A stretch of 64,000 bases of DNA from Dendrophyllia cribrosa (GCA_024195265.1 JAJLRJ010000003.1:30964143-31028142); one strand, 5' to 3'. Shown: positions 23,072 through 36,796, counted from the stretch's first letter. Notes: generated from the letters alone by a model not told the origin. Made by a program: numbers and translations.

Positions 23072-24692
23072 AGGGTTTTCTGGGGCTCTCCCTACCCCTA
23101 TTAATGTACATAACCTAGAAAGGGCACTTTTCGACCACCCTGATCACTCATTTGTCTCCGACCTGTGTAATAGTCTTAAGCACGGTGCCAATGTAGGATA
23201 CACTGGGCCCCGAGTTCCAAGATTTTCCCGTAATTTACCAACTGCACTAGAGCAGCCGCAGGTGGTCACTGCTAATTTAATGAAAGAAGTTGCCTTGGGT
23301 CGTGTGGCTGGTCCGTTCCCTTCTCCCCCGTTCCCTAACTTTCAGGTATCCCCAATTGGGTTAGTTCCAAAGAAACATTCCGATAAATTCAGGACCATCT
23401 TCCATCTATCTTTCCCAAAATCGGGCACAACCAGCATTAACTCCTCCATTTCTAAAGAGGACTATAGTTTGCAGTACATCACCATTGACAATGCCATTGA
23501 AGGGATCTTAAGCCTAGGCCAAGGGTCATATTTGGCCAAGACAGACATTGAGTCTGCCTTCCGCCTTATTCCACTTCGCCCTTCTGACTATGAGCTTTTT
23601 GGTATGTACTGGGAGGGCTCTTATTACTACGACAAAGTTCTTCCCTTCGGATTGCGGAGTGCCCCATTTCTCTTTAATCAGCTTTCTGAGGCGCTTGAGT
23701 GGATCCTTCTCAATAAGTGCTCTATTTCTTTTGTCTGTCACATTCTGGATGATTTCCTAATTATCGAGCCTGCCTTAGACTCGCCTACACCCAGCCAGGG
23801 ATGCATGCAGAGCCTGTCCAGCATGTTGATTGCTTTTAGAAATTTTGGTATCCCTATTGCTGTGGATAAGACACAGGGGCCATGTACCTCCCTAGAATTT
23901 ATGGGCATTATTTTGGACTCTGCTAGGATGGAGGCCCGTCTTCCTCCTGACAAGGTTGGGCGCATCCAAACTTCTTTGACCCTTTTTGAGTCTAAGAAGT
24001 CATGTACTTTGAAGGAATTACAGGCGCTCATTGGTACCCTAAACTTTGCATGTAAGGTGGTCCCCCCCGGACGACCTTTCTTGCAGCGCATGATCGAGTT
24101 GACCCGCCGGGTTTCTCAACCCCATCACCATATCAAGTTAAGCTCCGGGTTTTTCAAGGATCTTAGTATGTGGCAAGATTTTATTTCCAGTTGGAATGGA
24201 GCTAATTTTTTCTTATCAAAGGGTTGGGTTAACTCGGATTCCCTGCAATTGCATACTGATGCCTCCGGTTCTTTAGGTTTCGGCGGTATCTTTGGCCCCC
24301 AGTGGTTCCATGGTCGCTGGAGAGCTCCTCAGCAACTTGGGCAACCTGGCATCAGCATTGCCTGGCAAGAGCTTTTTGCCTTGGTAGTTGCATGCCATTT
24401 GTGGGGCGCATCTTTTTGTAATAAGCGTATCCTGTTTTTCTGCGACAACCAGTCAGTCGTAGACATTGTGAATTCTAAGCGGTCTCGCATCCCTCGGGTA
24501 ATGGACTTGGTTCGCCACCTGACTCTTCTGACACTAAGGTATAATTTTTACCTGAAAGTCAGACATATTGAGGGCAAACGGAACGAAGTCGCTGACTCAA
24601 TTTCTCGCTTTCAGGTGGAAAGGTTCCGCATGCTGGCCCCACATGCAGACCTGACTCCTTGTCCAGTACCAGAGGCACTCTGGGAGATTTAG
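22854..24692 (+). CDS. Ngaro ORF2, reverse transcriptase-RNase H
   Basis: The frame is open for 612 residues; the first about 80 overlap gag and may not be translated from this ATG. RT blocks: VSPIGLVPKKHSDKFRTI (finger), YLAKTDIESAFRLIPL (motif A, Asp), LPFGLRSAPFLFNQL (motif B), CHILDDFLII (motif C with DD). RNase H residues follow: LHTDASGSLGFGG (Asp), IAWQELFALV (Glu), FFCDNQSVVDIV (Asp), RNEVADSISRF (Asp). All catalytic acids are present. There is no DDE integrase and no adenine methyltransferase domain, which fits Ngaro rather than DIRS1. The frame ends 34 bases into the recombinase ORF. Confidence 0.92.
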   Translation: MSRPGANCEAHVTPSTVADSASGIHVALDTRVTAAPGPTQDTIAPQHLENQWTSGIGTETRGPPTQASPEGSRGFSGALPTPINVHNLERALFDHPDHSFVSDLCNSLKHGANVGYTGPRVPRFSRNLPTALEQPQVVTANLMKEVALGRVAGPFPSPPFPNFQVSPIGLVPKKHSDKFRTIFHLSFPKSGTTSINSSISKEDYSLQYITIDNAIEGILSLGQGSYLAKTDIESAFRLIPLRPSDYELFGMYWEGSYYYDKVLPFGLRSAPFLFNQLSEALEWILLNKCSISFVCHILDDFLIIEPALDSPTPSQGCMQSLSSMLIAFRNFGIPIAVDKTQGPCTSLEFMGIILDSARMEARLPPDKVGRIQTSLTLFESKKSCTLKELQALIGTLNFACKVVPPGRPFLQRMIELTRRVSQPHHHIKLSSGFFKDLSMWQDFISSWNGANFFLSKGWVNSDSLQLHTDASGSLGFGGIFGPQWFHGRWRAPQQLGQPGISIAWQELFALVVACHLWGASFCNKRILFFCDNQSVVDIVNSKRSRIPRVMDLVRHLTLLTLRYNFYLKVRHIEGKRNEVADSISRFQVERFRMLAPHADLTPCPVPEALWEI

Positions 24693-25654
24693 ATGAAGAT
24701 ATTAACCACTACTTTGAATTATCCATTGCCTCCTCAACTCGACAAACTTACACCTCTGCTGAAAAACGGTTTGTAGATTTTTGCTCCCTATATCGCCCCC
24801 GGTCTGGGAGTTGCCTACCAGCAGATGAAGATACCCTTATCCAGTATGTTGCTTACCTGGCTAAGTCCATCAAACACTCGTCAATCAAGGGCTATCTCGC
24901 CGCTGTTCGCCATTTCCACATTCGTTCTGGTTTTGTGCTTGATCTAAACAAGTTTCTACGCTTACAACTTGTCTGCAGAGGCATCAAACGTTCACAGGGT
25001 ACAAGCTTAACTAGAGTTCGGTTGCCCATTAATATCCAACACCTGCGGCTTTTCTATAGTCTTTTAGCCATCTCTTACACCTCTAATCATGATTCAGTCA
25101 TGACCTGGGCCGCAATGACTCTCGCATTCTTTGGTTTTCTGCGCCTCGGGGAGTTAACATGTACCGGTAAATTCTCCCCAGACACCCATCTGTCCCTGGG
25201 TGATGTCACTTTCCTCCCCTTTTGGGACAATCCTGATTCCATGTCTGTCCGTATTAAGGTTTCCAAGACCGACCCATTTCGATCTGGCCAGACTATTCTG
25301 GTAGGGAAAACAAACCAACCAGTGTGTCCAGTCAAGGCAATGAAGGCCTATATATCAATTCGGAATTCCACACCTGGGCCCCTGTTCATATACTCATCTG
25401 GGCAACCACTAACAAAGGATGCTCTGACCTCAGAAACAAGGCAGCTTCTTTCACAGTCGGGCTTTAACCCATCTGAATATGCAGGCCATAGTTATAGGAT
25501 TGGGGCGGCTACAACAGCGGCTGCTGTGGGCCTTCCTCCGTGGCTTATTAAAATACTAGGTCGCTGGTCTTCTGATTGCTACGAGCGATATATCAGATGT
25601 CCTCAACCCCTAATTTTCAAAGTCTCACAGAAACTAATTGGGGATTCCCACTAA
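24659..25654 (+). CDS. Ngaro ORF3, tyrosine recombinase
   Basis: 331 residues that integrate the circular DNA copy. An N-terminal SAM-like DNA-binding region (RQTYTSAEKRFVDFC at about 28-42) is followed by the catalytic domain. The residues expected for tyrosine recombinases are visible: Arg162 in FFGFLRLGELTC, Lys in the beta hairpin (KVSKTDPF), His277-x-x-Arg280 in GHSYRIGAATT, Trp303 in LGRW and the nucleophile Tyr311 in CYERYI. The start overlaps the RT ORF by 34 bp in another frame. The length matches other Ngaro recombinases. No damage is visible. Confidence 0.92.
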   Translation: MSSTRGTLGDLDEDINHYFELSIASSTRQTYTSAEKRFVDFCSLYRPRSGSCLPADEDTLIQYVAYLAKSIKHSSIKGYLAAVRHFHIRSGFVLDLNKFLRLQLVCRGIKRSQGTSLTRVRLPINIQHLRLFYSLLAISYTSNHDSVMTWAAMTLAFFGFLRLGELTCTGKFSPDTHLSLGDVTFLPFWDNPDSMSVRIKVSKTDPFRSGQTILVGKTNQPVCPVKAMKAYISIRNSTPGPLFIYSSGQPLTKDALTSETRQLLSQSGFNPSEYAGHSYRIGAATTAAAVGLPPWLIKILGRWSSDCYERYIRCPQPLIFKVSQKLIGDSH

Positions 25655-25716
25655 GTAGGTTATTTAAATTCAATTTTGTTTTTGTTCGTCATGGGGAATA
25701 CACTCTGTGTATTTGT

Positions 25717-26177
25717 GGGGATGAAGTGCTCCATACAGGTCACCCTTTGCCCCATAGACTCACATGGTCAGCTATCTTGGTAGACTGGGACCCCAGGATA
25801 GCTGTGTTACCATGGTAACAATGAGTCCATAGTCGGTTGATGATCAGTCTTTTGAGAGGATTAGGACCTTTCAGGGCCTGGGGATTAGGACCCCATATAG
25901 AGGATTAGTACCTCTCAGAGCCTGGGGATTAGGACCCCATATAGAGGATTAGGACCTCTCAGTGGCCTGGGGATTAGGACCCCATATAGAGGATTAGGAC
26001 CTCTCAGTGGCCTGGGGATTAGGACCCCATGTGAGGCTTAGGACTCTCGTTGCCAAGCGACCTGAAATGTATGATCCTTATAGATGATATGTATCGGCAA
26101 CTCGAGTACTTCATCCCCTACCCCATTTCCCCACATAATTCATTGTCTTGTGTTATTTCATGGGTTGGGAGCATTAA
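25717..26177 (+). repeat. Ngaro split direct repeat B1
   Basis: 461 bp, matching B2 (26979-27439) base for base as far as I can read. Contains four to five tandem copies of a roughly 45-bp unit rich in GGATTAGGACC (25852-26034). Confidence 0.95.
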
Positions 26178-26477
26178 AGCCAATTTATAGATAATATAAA
26201 TTTAAGTTAATGTGACAACCATGAAAGGGAAATTACAATAGTTAACAGCTCAGGCCTCTAAGTAAACATATCTGTAACGCAATACACTAACAAGACAATG
26301 GCCCCTGTGCTTACATCCAAAGGTCAGTTCTACCTCATGCGTCTGGCACGCGATGTCATTTCTAGGCCAATCACAATGCAGCAACCCTGCATTGTCAATC
26401 AAGACGGTGGGCTTCATTCACATTCCCTGTGTATACTTCATAATTCTCTGATCTTTCCAAGTGTTGGTCACGAAATT
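26178..26477 (+). repeat. Ngaro split direct repeat A2
   Basis: Internal copy of the left terminal repeat, directly joined to B1 with no spacer. Confidence 0.95.
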
Positions 26478-26628
26478 CCCACCCACCAACCCCTTGTCTT
26501 GTTGGCATATTTGCAACATAATTATAGCATACAGATTCTATTCAAAGTAATTAATTAATTAATTTTGTGACTTTTTATATAGTGTCAGCAACGTTACCAG
26601 AAATGATTAATTTTTGTGCCATTATTTA

Positions 26629-26876
26629 TGCCCATTAAGACTTTGTTAAAAATGTTACTGTCATTCAGCCAAGTGCTGTTGTGGACTTGTGCAGCATGTC
26701 TGCCCATTAAGACTTTGTTTAAAATGTTACTGTTATTCAGCCTAGTGCTGTTATATGGACTTGTGCAGCATGTCTGCCCATTAAGACTTTGTTTAAACTG
26801 TTACTGTTATTCAGCCTAGTGCTGTTATATGGACTTGTGCAGCATGTCTGCCCATTAAGACTTGGTTACAAATGTT
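26629..26876 (+). repeat. Tandem repeat between A2 and B2
   Basis: About 3.5 copies of a 72-75 bp unit beginning TGCCCATTAAGACTTTG and containing TTGTGCAGCATGTC, inside the non-coding spacer of the Ngaro element. Confidence 0.85.
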
Positions 26877-26978
26877 ACTGCCTAGAACTGTTTTGGATCT
26901 GTTTTTGTAATTTTAAAGCAGGTCCAGATTGTTGTAAGTTTCTCAGCTGAGGCATTACTTATTCAATAAACTTTGGGA

Positions 26979-27439
26979 GGGGATGAAGTGCTCCATACAG
27001 GTCACCCTTTGCCCCATAGACTCACATGGTCAGCTATCTTGGTAGACTGGGACCCCAGGATAGCTGTGTTACCATGGTAACAATGAGTCCATAGTCGGTT
27101 GATGATCAGTCTTTTGAGAGGATTAGGACCTTTCAGGGCCTGGGGATTAGGACCCCATATAGAGGATTAGTACCTCTCAGAGCCTGGGGATTAGGACCCC
27201 ATATAGAGGATTAGGACCTCTCAGTGGCCTGGGGATTAGGACCCCATATAGAGGATTAGGACCTCTCAGTGGCCTGGGGATTAGGACCCCATGTGAGGCT
27301 TAGGACTCTCGTTGCCAAGCGACCTGAAATGTATGATCCTTATAGATGATATGTATCGGCAACTCGAGTACTTCATCCCCTACCCCATTTCCCCACATAA
27401 TTCATTGTCTTGTGTTATTTCATGGGTTGGGAGCATTAA
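26979..27439 (+). repeat. Ngaro split direct repeat B2
   Basis: Right terminal repeat, ending GGTTGGGAGCATTAA at the element boundary. Confidence 0.95.
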
Positions 27440-27600
27440 CACCACTTTATCTGAAGTGCTTAATTCTCTTCTTAGCGTCTCTGCTATCTTCTCCCATTCA
27501 GCTGGTGAAAGAGGATTTTTTTTCCACGACTCCTTTACACAAGACATCATAAAACGTGCTTGTCCAGCGAAAGGGAGGCATGTTCTAGAAATTAAAAATG
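27440..27600 (-). pseudogene. SANT/Myb-like gene fragment, proximal part
   Basis: The minus-strand frame carries KESWKKNPLSPAEWEKIAET followed by LRRELSTSDKVV and is then cut by the Ngaro element. The pattern W-x-x-I-A-x-x-L and the continuation on the far side of the element (21423-21498) resemble a trihelix/Myb DNA-binding motif. Just upstream, MPPFRWTS is in a different frame, so a frameshift or unresolved splice site is present. It is probably a fragment of a repeated gene family, read as two pieces because of the insertion. Confidence 0.4.
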
Positions 27601-27725
27601 ATGTATGGCATATTTTCACAAAAATCTGGATCGAAAAATGTGAAAGAAAAGTTGTTATTTTGAACGTGTTGAACACGTGCCACGAGCGGCGCCATGTTTG
27701 TTTTTCATTAACTTGTACCACCTAA

Positions 27726-28128
27726 ACTATTTGTTACAATTTGCCAGTTCTTTTTGTTGTGGATAAAAAAACATGAACTCAAGTTGTTTTGATAAAAAGT
27801 AAACATTTAGAGAAACCCGGACATGACGATATAATGTGATTCAATGAGGATTGTGATTTCAGTATAAGTATGACAAACGTTTAAACTGTGACTCTCAATA
27901 TAGTATTCACTTCAAAGACATTTATTCATTAGGCCCGAAATTAAAACTTGATTCCTTATCATTTATTAGTTTTCATCTTTATCAAAAAAGAGAAGGATGT
28001 TATAATACCAATGATCCAGAGATAAAGCGTATCGAATTTTTATCTATGTAACCAAGTTCAACATGTACAATAAATTACTTCTGATCAGTGCTAATCATGA
28101 GTGGTCCCTTTCAGTGCCTTAGCGAGCA
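27726..28128. other. AT-rich non-coding stretch
   Basis: No coding signal. It ends in CCCTTTCAG, a plausible acceptor for the pseudogene exon that follows. Confidence 0.4.
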
Positions 28129-29512
28129 ATGTTTGAAATAGCATGCGCTGCCTTACCAGACATCCTGGAGGCAATGGAGGCCATCATCAATGACTGTACC
28201 ATAATAAAGTTCAGCGTCTTCTTCAACACCAGTCCTGTTGTGAAGCACTTTGTGCAAACGACAAAGCTCAACTCAATGAGGAAATTGGAACATTCGTTGG
28301 CTTCCTTAACATTGGACTTGAGACTCGGGATTTGTCGAAAAATTGATGTCAATGGTGTATTTAGTGCATTACCTGCAAATACATGAGAGAAGTGCCTACT
28401 CCTTTTTGATGTTCTGGACACTCTGTTACTTCACAAAGCTGATGGAAGGGAGGTTTCAGAGATGCGAGTAAGAAGTGCAGTTCATTCTCTTGCCATATTG
28501 GTCAGCTTGAGAAGCCAGAAAATTCAAAATGATGTTAAAGTCATTTTTACTTGTTTGTGTATTTCCTTTGGAGCTGGTGTGAGATTTATCAGTATGTTGA
28601 ATCACCTGGGAGAAGGCAATGAAGTTTTTTGATAGTCGTAAAGCCAAAAACAAGAAAAAGAAATTGCAAAACAAACACCCACAGATTCCCCAATAATCTT
28701 GATGTTTGATAATATAAACATGCACAGAGGAAAGCATAAACACCTGCATCTATTTAAGTACATTGGTCCCACAATGTCGAACTTTACTGGTCAAGCTGTA
28801 CTAATTCCAAATTTAGAGGGCTTAGAAAACATCCTCCAAGACAAAAATGCTTCACTGAAACCTTGGAAGAGTGTGCTTCAGATAAATCCCAATGACTTTT
28901 TATCCAGTGACCAAGGAAAGGGACATGCTGTCGATGCATTTTTGCTGGAATCGCTTGATGATGGTGCATTAAATAAAATCCCACCAAGCAGAAAGAAACT
29001 TAAGAACACGACTGACTCAGAACTAAGTTCTTTCATTTCAAATGGTGACTTCAATACTCAAGCAACATACGAGATCAAAGTTCCAAGGGACAGTGACCTT
29101 GTTACTATTAGAGGCCCAGTTACAAAAAGTAATGTTCATGTTTTGCCATTATCTCTAGATAACAGCACAATTGTGGTAGCAATGAGTATTCTTGATCAAC
29201 TTGCATTAGATTTTGCACTGCCAAATGAGAAGGGGCCAGAGTATCTTCCATTTGACGCTGTGTCTGGAACGTTTGATGTTCACTCAGCCAGATCTCACTT
29301 TCAATTGCTTCTTAGTCAGCACAACCATCAAAGTAATATGGCCAAGTTAGAAAGACAGTTGCAGAGCAGGAAAAGAGAGATTGATGGTGTTACTGATGAG
29401 GAATTGGAGACTGAAGAAGATTGTCTGGAAGCTGATTAAGAATCAACTAAAAGTTCATCCCCATCTACAACCCTTGAGAGTGAGCGTTCCAATGGCCATA
29501 CCCTCTTCAACT
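28129..29512 (+). pseudogene. Uncharacterised cnidarian repeat-family protein, 5' portion
   Basis: The frame starting at 28129 runs through a single TGA (28384-28386) to 28634. After a frameshift it continues from 28699 for 246 codons. Visible blocks: RSAVHSLAILVSLRSQKIQN, MFDNINMHRGKHKHLHLF, GPTMSNFTGQAVLIPNLEG, VLPLSLDNSTIVVAMSILDQ and ARSHFQLLLSQHNHQS, ending in an acidic tail (TDEELETEEDC). I recall this as a family found in many copies in coral genomes and suspect a transposase-like origin (the D-N-I-N block could hold a catalytic Asp), but I cannot name it. A matching C-terminal portion lies at 35001-36075 on the same strand, beyond an inserted Ngaro-like remnant and the GGCT tract. Confidence 0.55.
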
Positions 29513-31710
29513 GTCCCAGCTCCAGGCAGCCGCCCAGCAGCACCAAGCCAGCCAGCGGTCACAGCAAAAAATAAGGTGGAACAGCGCCAACACAGCCACC
29601 GCCCTACAGTGTCCACTTCCCTTAATGTAGATAGACTTGCATTTGAATTACTTAATCACCGTAATGGATCTTTTGTTAATAATTTACTTAATGCCCTCCG
29701 GTATGGTGCTCGCATTGGTTACACTGGTCCTGAAAAACCGCAGGTATCACGCGTATTGTGACCCTCTATCTTCCATTTAGTCTCCGCAGTGCCCCTTACC
29801 TCTTTAATCAAATCTCCGAGGCCCTGGAATGGATACTTAAGAACAAGTATGCCTCCGTAATGTCATTCACATCTTGGATGACTTTTTTATTGCAGAACAC
29901 AGTAAATTAGCTTGCTTGGGGAGCTTTGGTACCCTCCTAAAATTGTTTATGTCCCTTAGGGCCCCCACGGTCGCCGAAAAAACCCTGGGCCCCTCTCAGA
30001 TTCTAGAGTTTATGGGCATTGTGCTGGATAGTAACCGTATGGAGGCACGTTTGCCCCAGGACAAGCTTGTCAGGATAAAGCAATTACTTGATCAGTTTAG
30101 CCATCGTCATTCTGCCAGCTTAGTTGATCTTCAGTCCCTTATTGGCACCTTGCAATTCGCATGCAAAGTAGTAGTCCCAGGTCGGACGTTTCTACAACGC
30201 ATGATTAACCTCACCCGGGAGGTCACTAGCCGTTTTCATCATATCTGCCTCAACAAGGAATTTTCCCGGGATATAACCATGTGGAAAGTTTTTCTCACCA
30301 ATTGGAATGGGCGCTCCTTTCTTCTTGATTCTTCAGTCACCTCTTCTCCCGATCTATAACTCTACACCGATGCTGCCAGCATGGTGGGGTTCGGGGGTTA
30401 CTTTAATGGCAAATGGTTCCAAGGGAGATGGCCCTCAAATCTTCTCATTAACAAACAAATGGGTATCAGTATTGAATGGCAGGAACTTTTTCCCATCGTT
30501 ATCGCATGCGCATTGTGGTACCCCCAATTTGCAGGCAAATGCCTCCAGTTTTGGTGCGATAACGAGAGTGTTGTCGCTATCATAAACTCTGGTCACTCTA
30601 AGGCTCCTAGGGTCATGGACCTTGTACATTTCTTGGTACTAATGTCCATGAAACATAATTTCCTGGTTAGGGCCCGTCACGTCCCAGGGGCTTCCAATGA
30701 AATTGCTGATGCCCTCTCCCGTTTTCGGGTCCAACACTTCAAGGAACTTGCCCCCAATGCCCACCAGACCCCCTGTACCATCCCGCATTCCTTAATGACC
30801 CTCTGAAGGATGAAGTCCTTAGATATGCCAACTGGGCATTATCATGGAATACCAACCATACCTATAGCTCTGGGGAGAAGAGGTTTATTCAGTTTTGCCT
30901 TATGAACCGGCTTCTGTCTCCAACCGGTGACATCATATTTAGCCCGTACTGTGCGTCACAGTACTATTAAGATTTACCTTGCTGCAGTCAGGAACCTCCA
31001 TATTGTCTCAGGGTACGATGACCCTTTACATGGGCATCTACTTTTAAAGAAGACTTTGCGGGGTATCCTTCGCTTAACCAGGGTTCCCTAAGATCTGGCG
31101 TCAGCCGGTTACCCCCCCCCCCTGGGTCTTATTAGCCATTCGCCCTATCCTACAGACCTGGCTAGGGGCCACAGATTTTTCTATGGTTTGGGCTGCATTC
31201 ACACTTGCCTTTTTCACATTTCTCCGGTGTAGTGAGTTTACATATCCCGGGGTGCATAACTTTAGATAGGGGTTCGACCTCACAATAGATTGTGTAACTT
31301 TTTCCCCCAGTCTGGCTTGCCCGCAGCACTTGCACATCACTCTCAAGTCATCCAAAACGGATAGTTTCAGGCAGGGGAAGTCCCTTGTGGTTGCCCGCTG
31401 CTCCTCGCTGTTATGTCCAGTCTCAGCCATGCAGCAGTGTTTTCTTCTAGCCCAATCGTCCCCCGGGCCCCTTTTTATGTTCCGATCAGGCCACCTGCTC
31501 ACCAGGTCCTCTGTCACGCATTTGCTTTGGGACTCCACCCGTACCGCGGGACTCCCTTATAGGAGTCTTAAGGGTCACAGTTTTCGCATAGGTGCAGCAT
31601 CTGTTGCGGCAGCCGCGGGCTTACCAGACTGGTTAATTAATGTTTTGGGCCAGTGCTCCTTTCTGCTGCTCCAAAAATGGCCAGCATTTCCAGCAATTTC
31701 TATCTAGGCT
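29513..31710 (+). mobile_element. Old, degraded Ngaro-like element (RT-RNase H-recombinase)
   Basis: The coding pieces align in order with the intact element at 21499-27439 but are clearly another, older family. LNVDRLAFELLNH...GYTGPEKPQ (29620-29755) is followed by a deletion of the RT palm N-terminus. LPFSLRSAPYLFNQISEALE then shifts frame into HILDDFFIAEHSKL (about 29860). RNase H blocks LYTDAASMVGFGG, EWQELFPIV, FWCDNESVVAI and NEIADALSRF are present but split by a stop at 30357. The recombinase (30810-31710) has frameshifts and stops, keeps FFTFLRCSEF and HSFRIGAAS, and has lost the terminal GRW/Tyr block. The flanking split repeats were not found. It appears to have inserted into the pseudogene family member at 28129-36075. 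Confidence 0.85.
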
Positions 31711-32282
31711 AGGTATATTAGTTGGCTAGGTGGTTTGCTTGGGGGGATGCATGCCTTGCATGCATCTGTGGCGTTTAAGTCTGCGTAGGGACTTCTCCAA
31801 AGCTCTTGGCATAGTTTTTTCATACCATCTTTTACCTTGCCTTAATCTTTTCCGATCAAGCCCGTGCGGTGCTGGGAAGATAAGGAAGGCCTTGCCAATA
31901 CTCTTGTCCTATCCCCAAGTGCAGTGGGAGATAAGTGAGGCTTTATTTTTTGTGCATTTAACCCGAAGTCGCAAATAACCTGCCACAGGGCTGTGTCCCC
32001 CCCATTACGCCATACCAAATATGTTGTTGTTTGCTCTTGTCTCCTCTTATTATATGCTTTTGTCACCTTGCATGACATTTATTGCGTTACTTAAAATGCC
32101 AGGAACAGTGACATTAACTTGATTTAATGTTTTCAAAAGTATTGTTATATAGATTATACATATATATAGATATAGTTTTTAGCTATTTGTATTTTTGTAA
32201 TTTTTTCTTATTAATTTGAGGACCACAAGTTTATTAGCTTTTAGCTATTTAGTGTTACCCTCACTAAATTAAGTGTTTGCTT
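31711..32282. other. Non-coding stretch between Ngaro-like remnant and GGCT tract
   Basis: Contains cytosine/guanine-rich then AT-rich sequence; it may include the decayed 3' repeat of the Ngaro-like element. No gene seen. Confidence 0.4.
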
Positions 32283-35000
<2,718 letters not shown>

Positions 35001-36075
35001 AATGTAAGTAACACAGTTGACACCCAGTCAGACTTTCATTGTTCATGTCCTGGATTTGTCACACCTGTTGGGGATGTAAGAGCTTGCAAAACAAACAATA
35101 CTGCTATGTCCAGGGTTGGTCTTTGTCCTAGAGACCTTCACAATAAGGGCTACTTTTGTAAAGCAGCATTCAAAGTACATGGGTCATCGGGTCTCCATAA
35201 CATCCTGTCAGGAAGGTCATAAAGGGAAAGAAATTGTTCACTGAAGTGTTTAAGAACAAGAAGTTTCAGGAGAACAACCTTATCCTAGTGAGTTTGGCAG
35301 TCTGTGATGTCTGCAAGGCCTATGGTATTGCTGCAGCTCTAGAATTTGCAGAGTGATTTATTCCCAAGTCAACAAGAACTGCAGGGTGTTGCAGATGTAA
35401 GTGTTATACTTTTGGAAAAATTTAAGGACTGGATATCAGAATCATCTGAAACTGATATTGCTTTCCAGCACGAGTCGACTGTATTTCTTGTTTATGGTCC
35501 AATCCAGAAGTTGTATGATGCTTCAACTGCATATGGCAATGGCTTTGCACGTGTAGTGTACCAAACCCAGTTGCCAATCTTTGCACAACTTGGATTTAGA
35601 AATTATTATACTAAGGTTTTTTGTCATGTCAATTTTCTTGCAAAATGGCCACTTGCAACAAAAAGGCTGCTGCAGCAGAACTGTTCTGTCAATTTTAGTG
35701 GAAAAAACGTCATGGTATTGAGCTTGATGGCTTTGTTAAATCTGAAGTTGTCCAGCCCCTAAAAAAGTATGACAATGTGTGAAAGACTAATGGTAAACTG
35801 AAAATGCTGAAAATGTCGAGGGCTGTGTACCATCACACTTCACGTCATTGTGAGCAAACATCCTTTTCTGATCAGTTAAAGGAAGCATGGTTCTGTCTCC
35901 AAAAAGGATTTTTCAGAAATACCAACGGCTAGGAAGTTGAATGCTTCCCAGTTGAGAAGGGAAGTACAGAAGGAAAGATCCCCAAGAACCATATCAATGT
36001 GGTGGAGAAAGGCGAAGCAAAAATATAAGAGAACTTTAAAGCTAAGCTGTACGAGAGCTTTTCAGATTTGAGGTA
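35001..36075 (+). pseudogene. Uncharacterised cnidarian repeat-family protein, 3' portion
   Basis: Readable in plus-strand pieces: SDFHCSCPGFVTPVGDVRAC and GYFCKAAFKVHGSSGLHNI (35020-35215). Then, after a frameshift, LFTEVFKNKKFQENNLILVS and AVCDVCKAYGIAAALEFAE (35222-35355). The 138-codon frame at 35346-35762 includes LLEKFKDWISESSETDIAFQ and VYQTQLPIFAQLGFRNYYT. A last piece with two in-frame stops includes HHTSRHCEQTSFSDQLKEAW and ENFKAKLYESFSDLR before a GTATGT donor at 36076. These blocks follow on from the 28129-29512 pseudogene in the family as I remember it. The GGCT tract abuts the first block directly. Confidence 0.5.
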
Positions 36076-36729
36076 TGTAATATTGTCATCATAAGTTGCT
36101 GTAACAAGAACTCTGATATCCCGGAGTACATGTATCAAATGTTGAGATTTTTGGTATTTGAATTTCGAAAAATGTACCTAGTGGTACTTATTTAGATAAA
36201 GGAAACACGGCAAAGCACCAAAAGTTGGAAGACAGTTCTTAACAATTCTCTTTCAGTATCTTTTTTGGACATTTTTGAATTTATCCATTCATCGTTTGGT
36301 CAGTGTTCTATACAAAACAGTGGCATAACAGAACACAAACACATTTTGTCCGGCCAAGTTCATTGCTGCCAGTTTTCTTGTGAAAAGTACTTTTCTTTTA
36401 GGTGTTGAAGCTTGTTAAAAAATCAGTTACTTCACAGTTACCCTACTCGTTGTATTTTTTTTAACATTCGTGGCAAATAACTTTGTAACACTGTCCGTTT
36501 TTGTCAATTTTTGGTTCCGAAATGCTTTCACACGTTTACAACTCAAGCAACGATGTCGAAAGCCAATAAAATTCCCCTTTTTGCTTGCGCGTTTGACACT
36601 TGTCAGTCATTTGAAGCCGTTCCACTTGACTTCGCTGATACAAAACAACGCCTTTAGAGATATAATAAATATCTTACTAACCTCGTCTTCTCAGTCTGTA
36701 ATGTAAGTTACGGATCCTCGGAAAAAAAC

Positions 36730-36796
36730 TCGGAAAAAAACTCGGGCCGTAATTTACAGTATGGACCTTGAACTCGGTTAGTAAGAGGTATTTACC
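36730..36796. repeat. Arm of the CTAACCGAGTTC foldback family
   Basis: The reverse complement of this segment (CTTACTAACCGAGTTCAAGG, then TACTGTAAATTACGG) matches the left arm at 4640. Between 36076 and here I see no gene. Confidence 0.5.

Larger units (their letters stand above)
21499..27439 (+). mobile_element. Complete Ngaro-type (DIRS order) YR retrotransposon
   Basis: Order: repeat A1, gag, RT-RNase H, tyrosine recombinase, repeat B1, repeat A2, a 500-bp spacer with tandem repeats, repeat B2. A1 and A2 are each 300 bp and B1 and B2 each 461 bp; by eye both pairs are identical. B1 and A2 abut exactly (26177|26178), so the internal junction is the sequence expected when the outer ends B2 and A1 meet in a circular intermediate. 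This split-direct-repeat layout is diagnostic of Ngaro elements. Such elements are copied through RNA and integrated as circles by a tyrosine recombinase rather than a DDE integrase. All three ORFs are open, and no target-site duplication is seen, as expected. The element looks recently inserted and possibly competent. Confidence 0.9.

Noticed and set aside
23738..24091. 117-codon minus-strand ORF
   Set aside because: Antisense to the Ngaro RT-RNase H, which carries all the catalytic motifs.
25852..26034. CRISPR-like regular repeats in Ngaro B1 and B2
   Set aside because: Units are directly adjacent with no unique spacers, and the genome is eukaryotic.
27312..27725. 137-codon plus-strand ORF crossing the Ngaro right end
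   Set aside because: It begins inside repeat B2 and runs antisense through the SANT/Myb-like fragment; no motif.
35346..35762. Independent 138-codon gene
   Set aside because: Neighbouring frames on both sides continue the same protein family with frameshifts, so it is part of a pseudogene.
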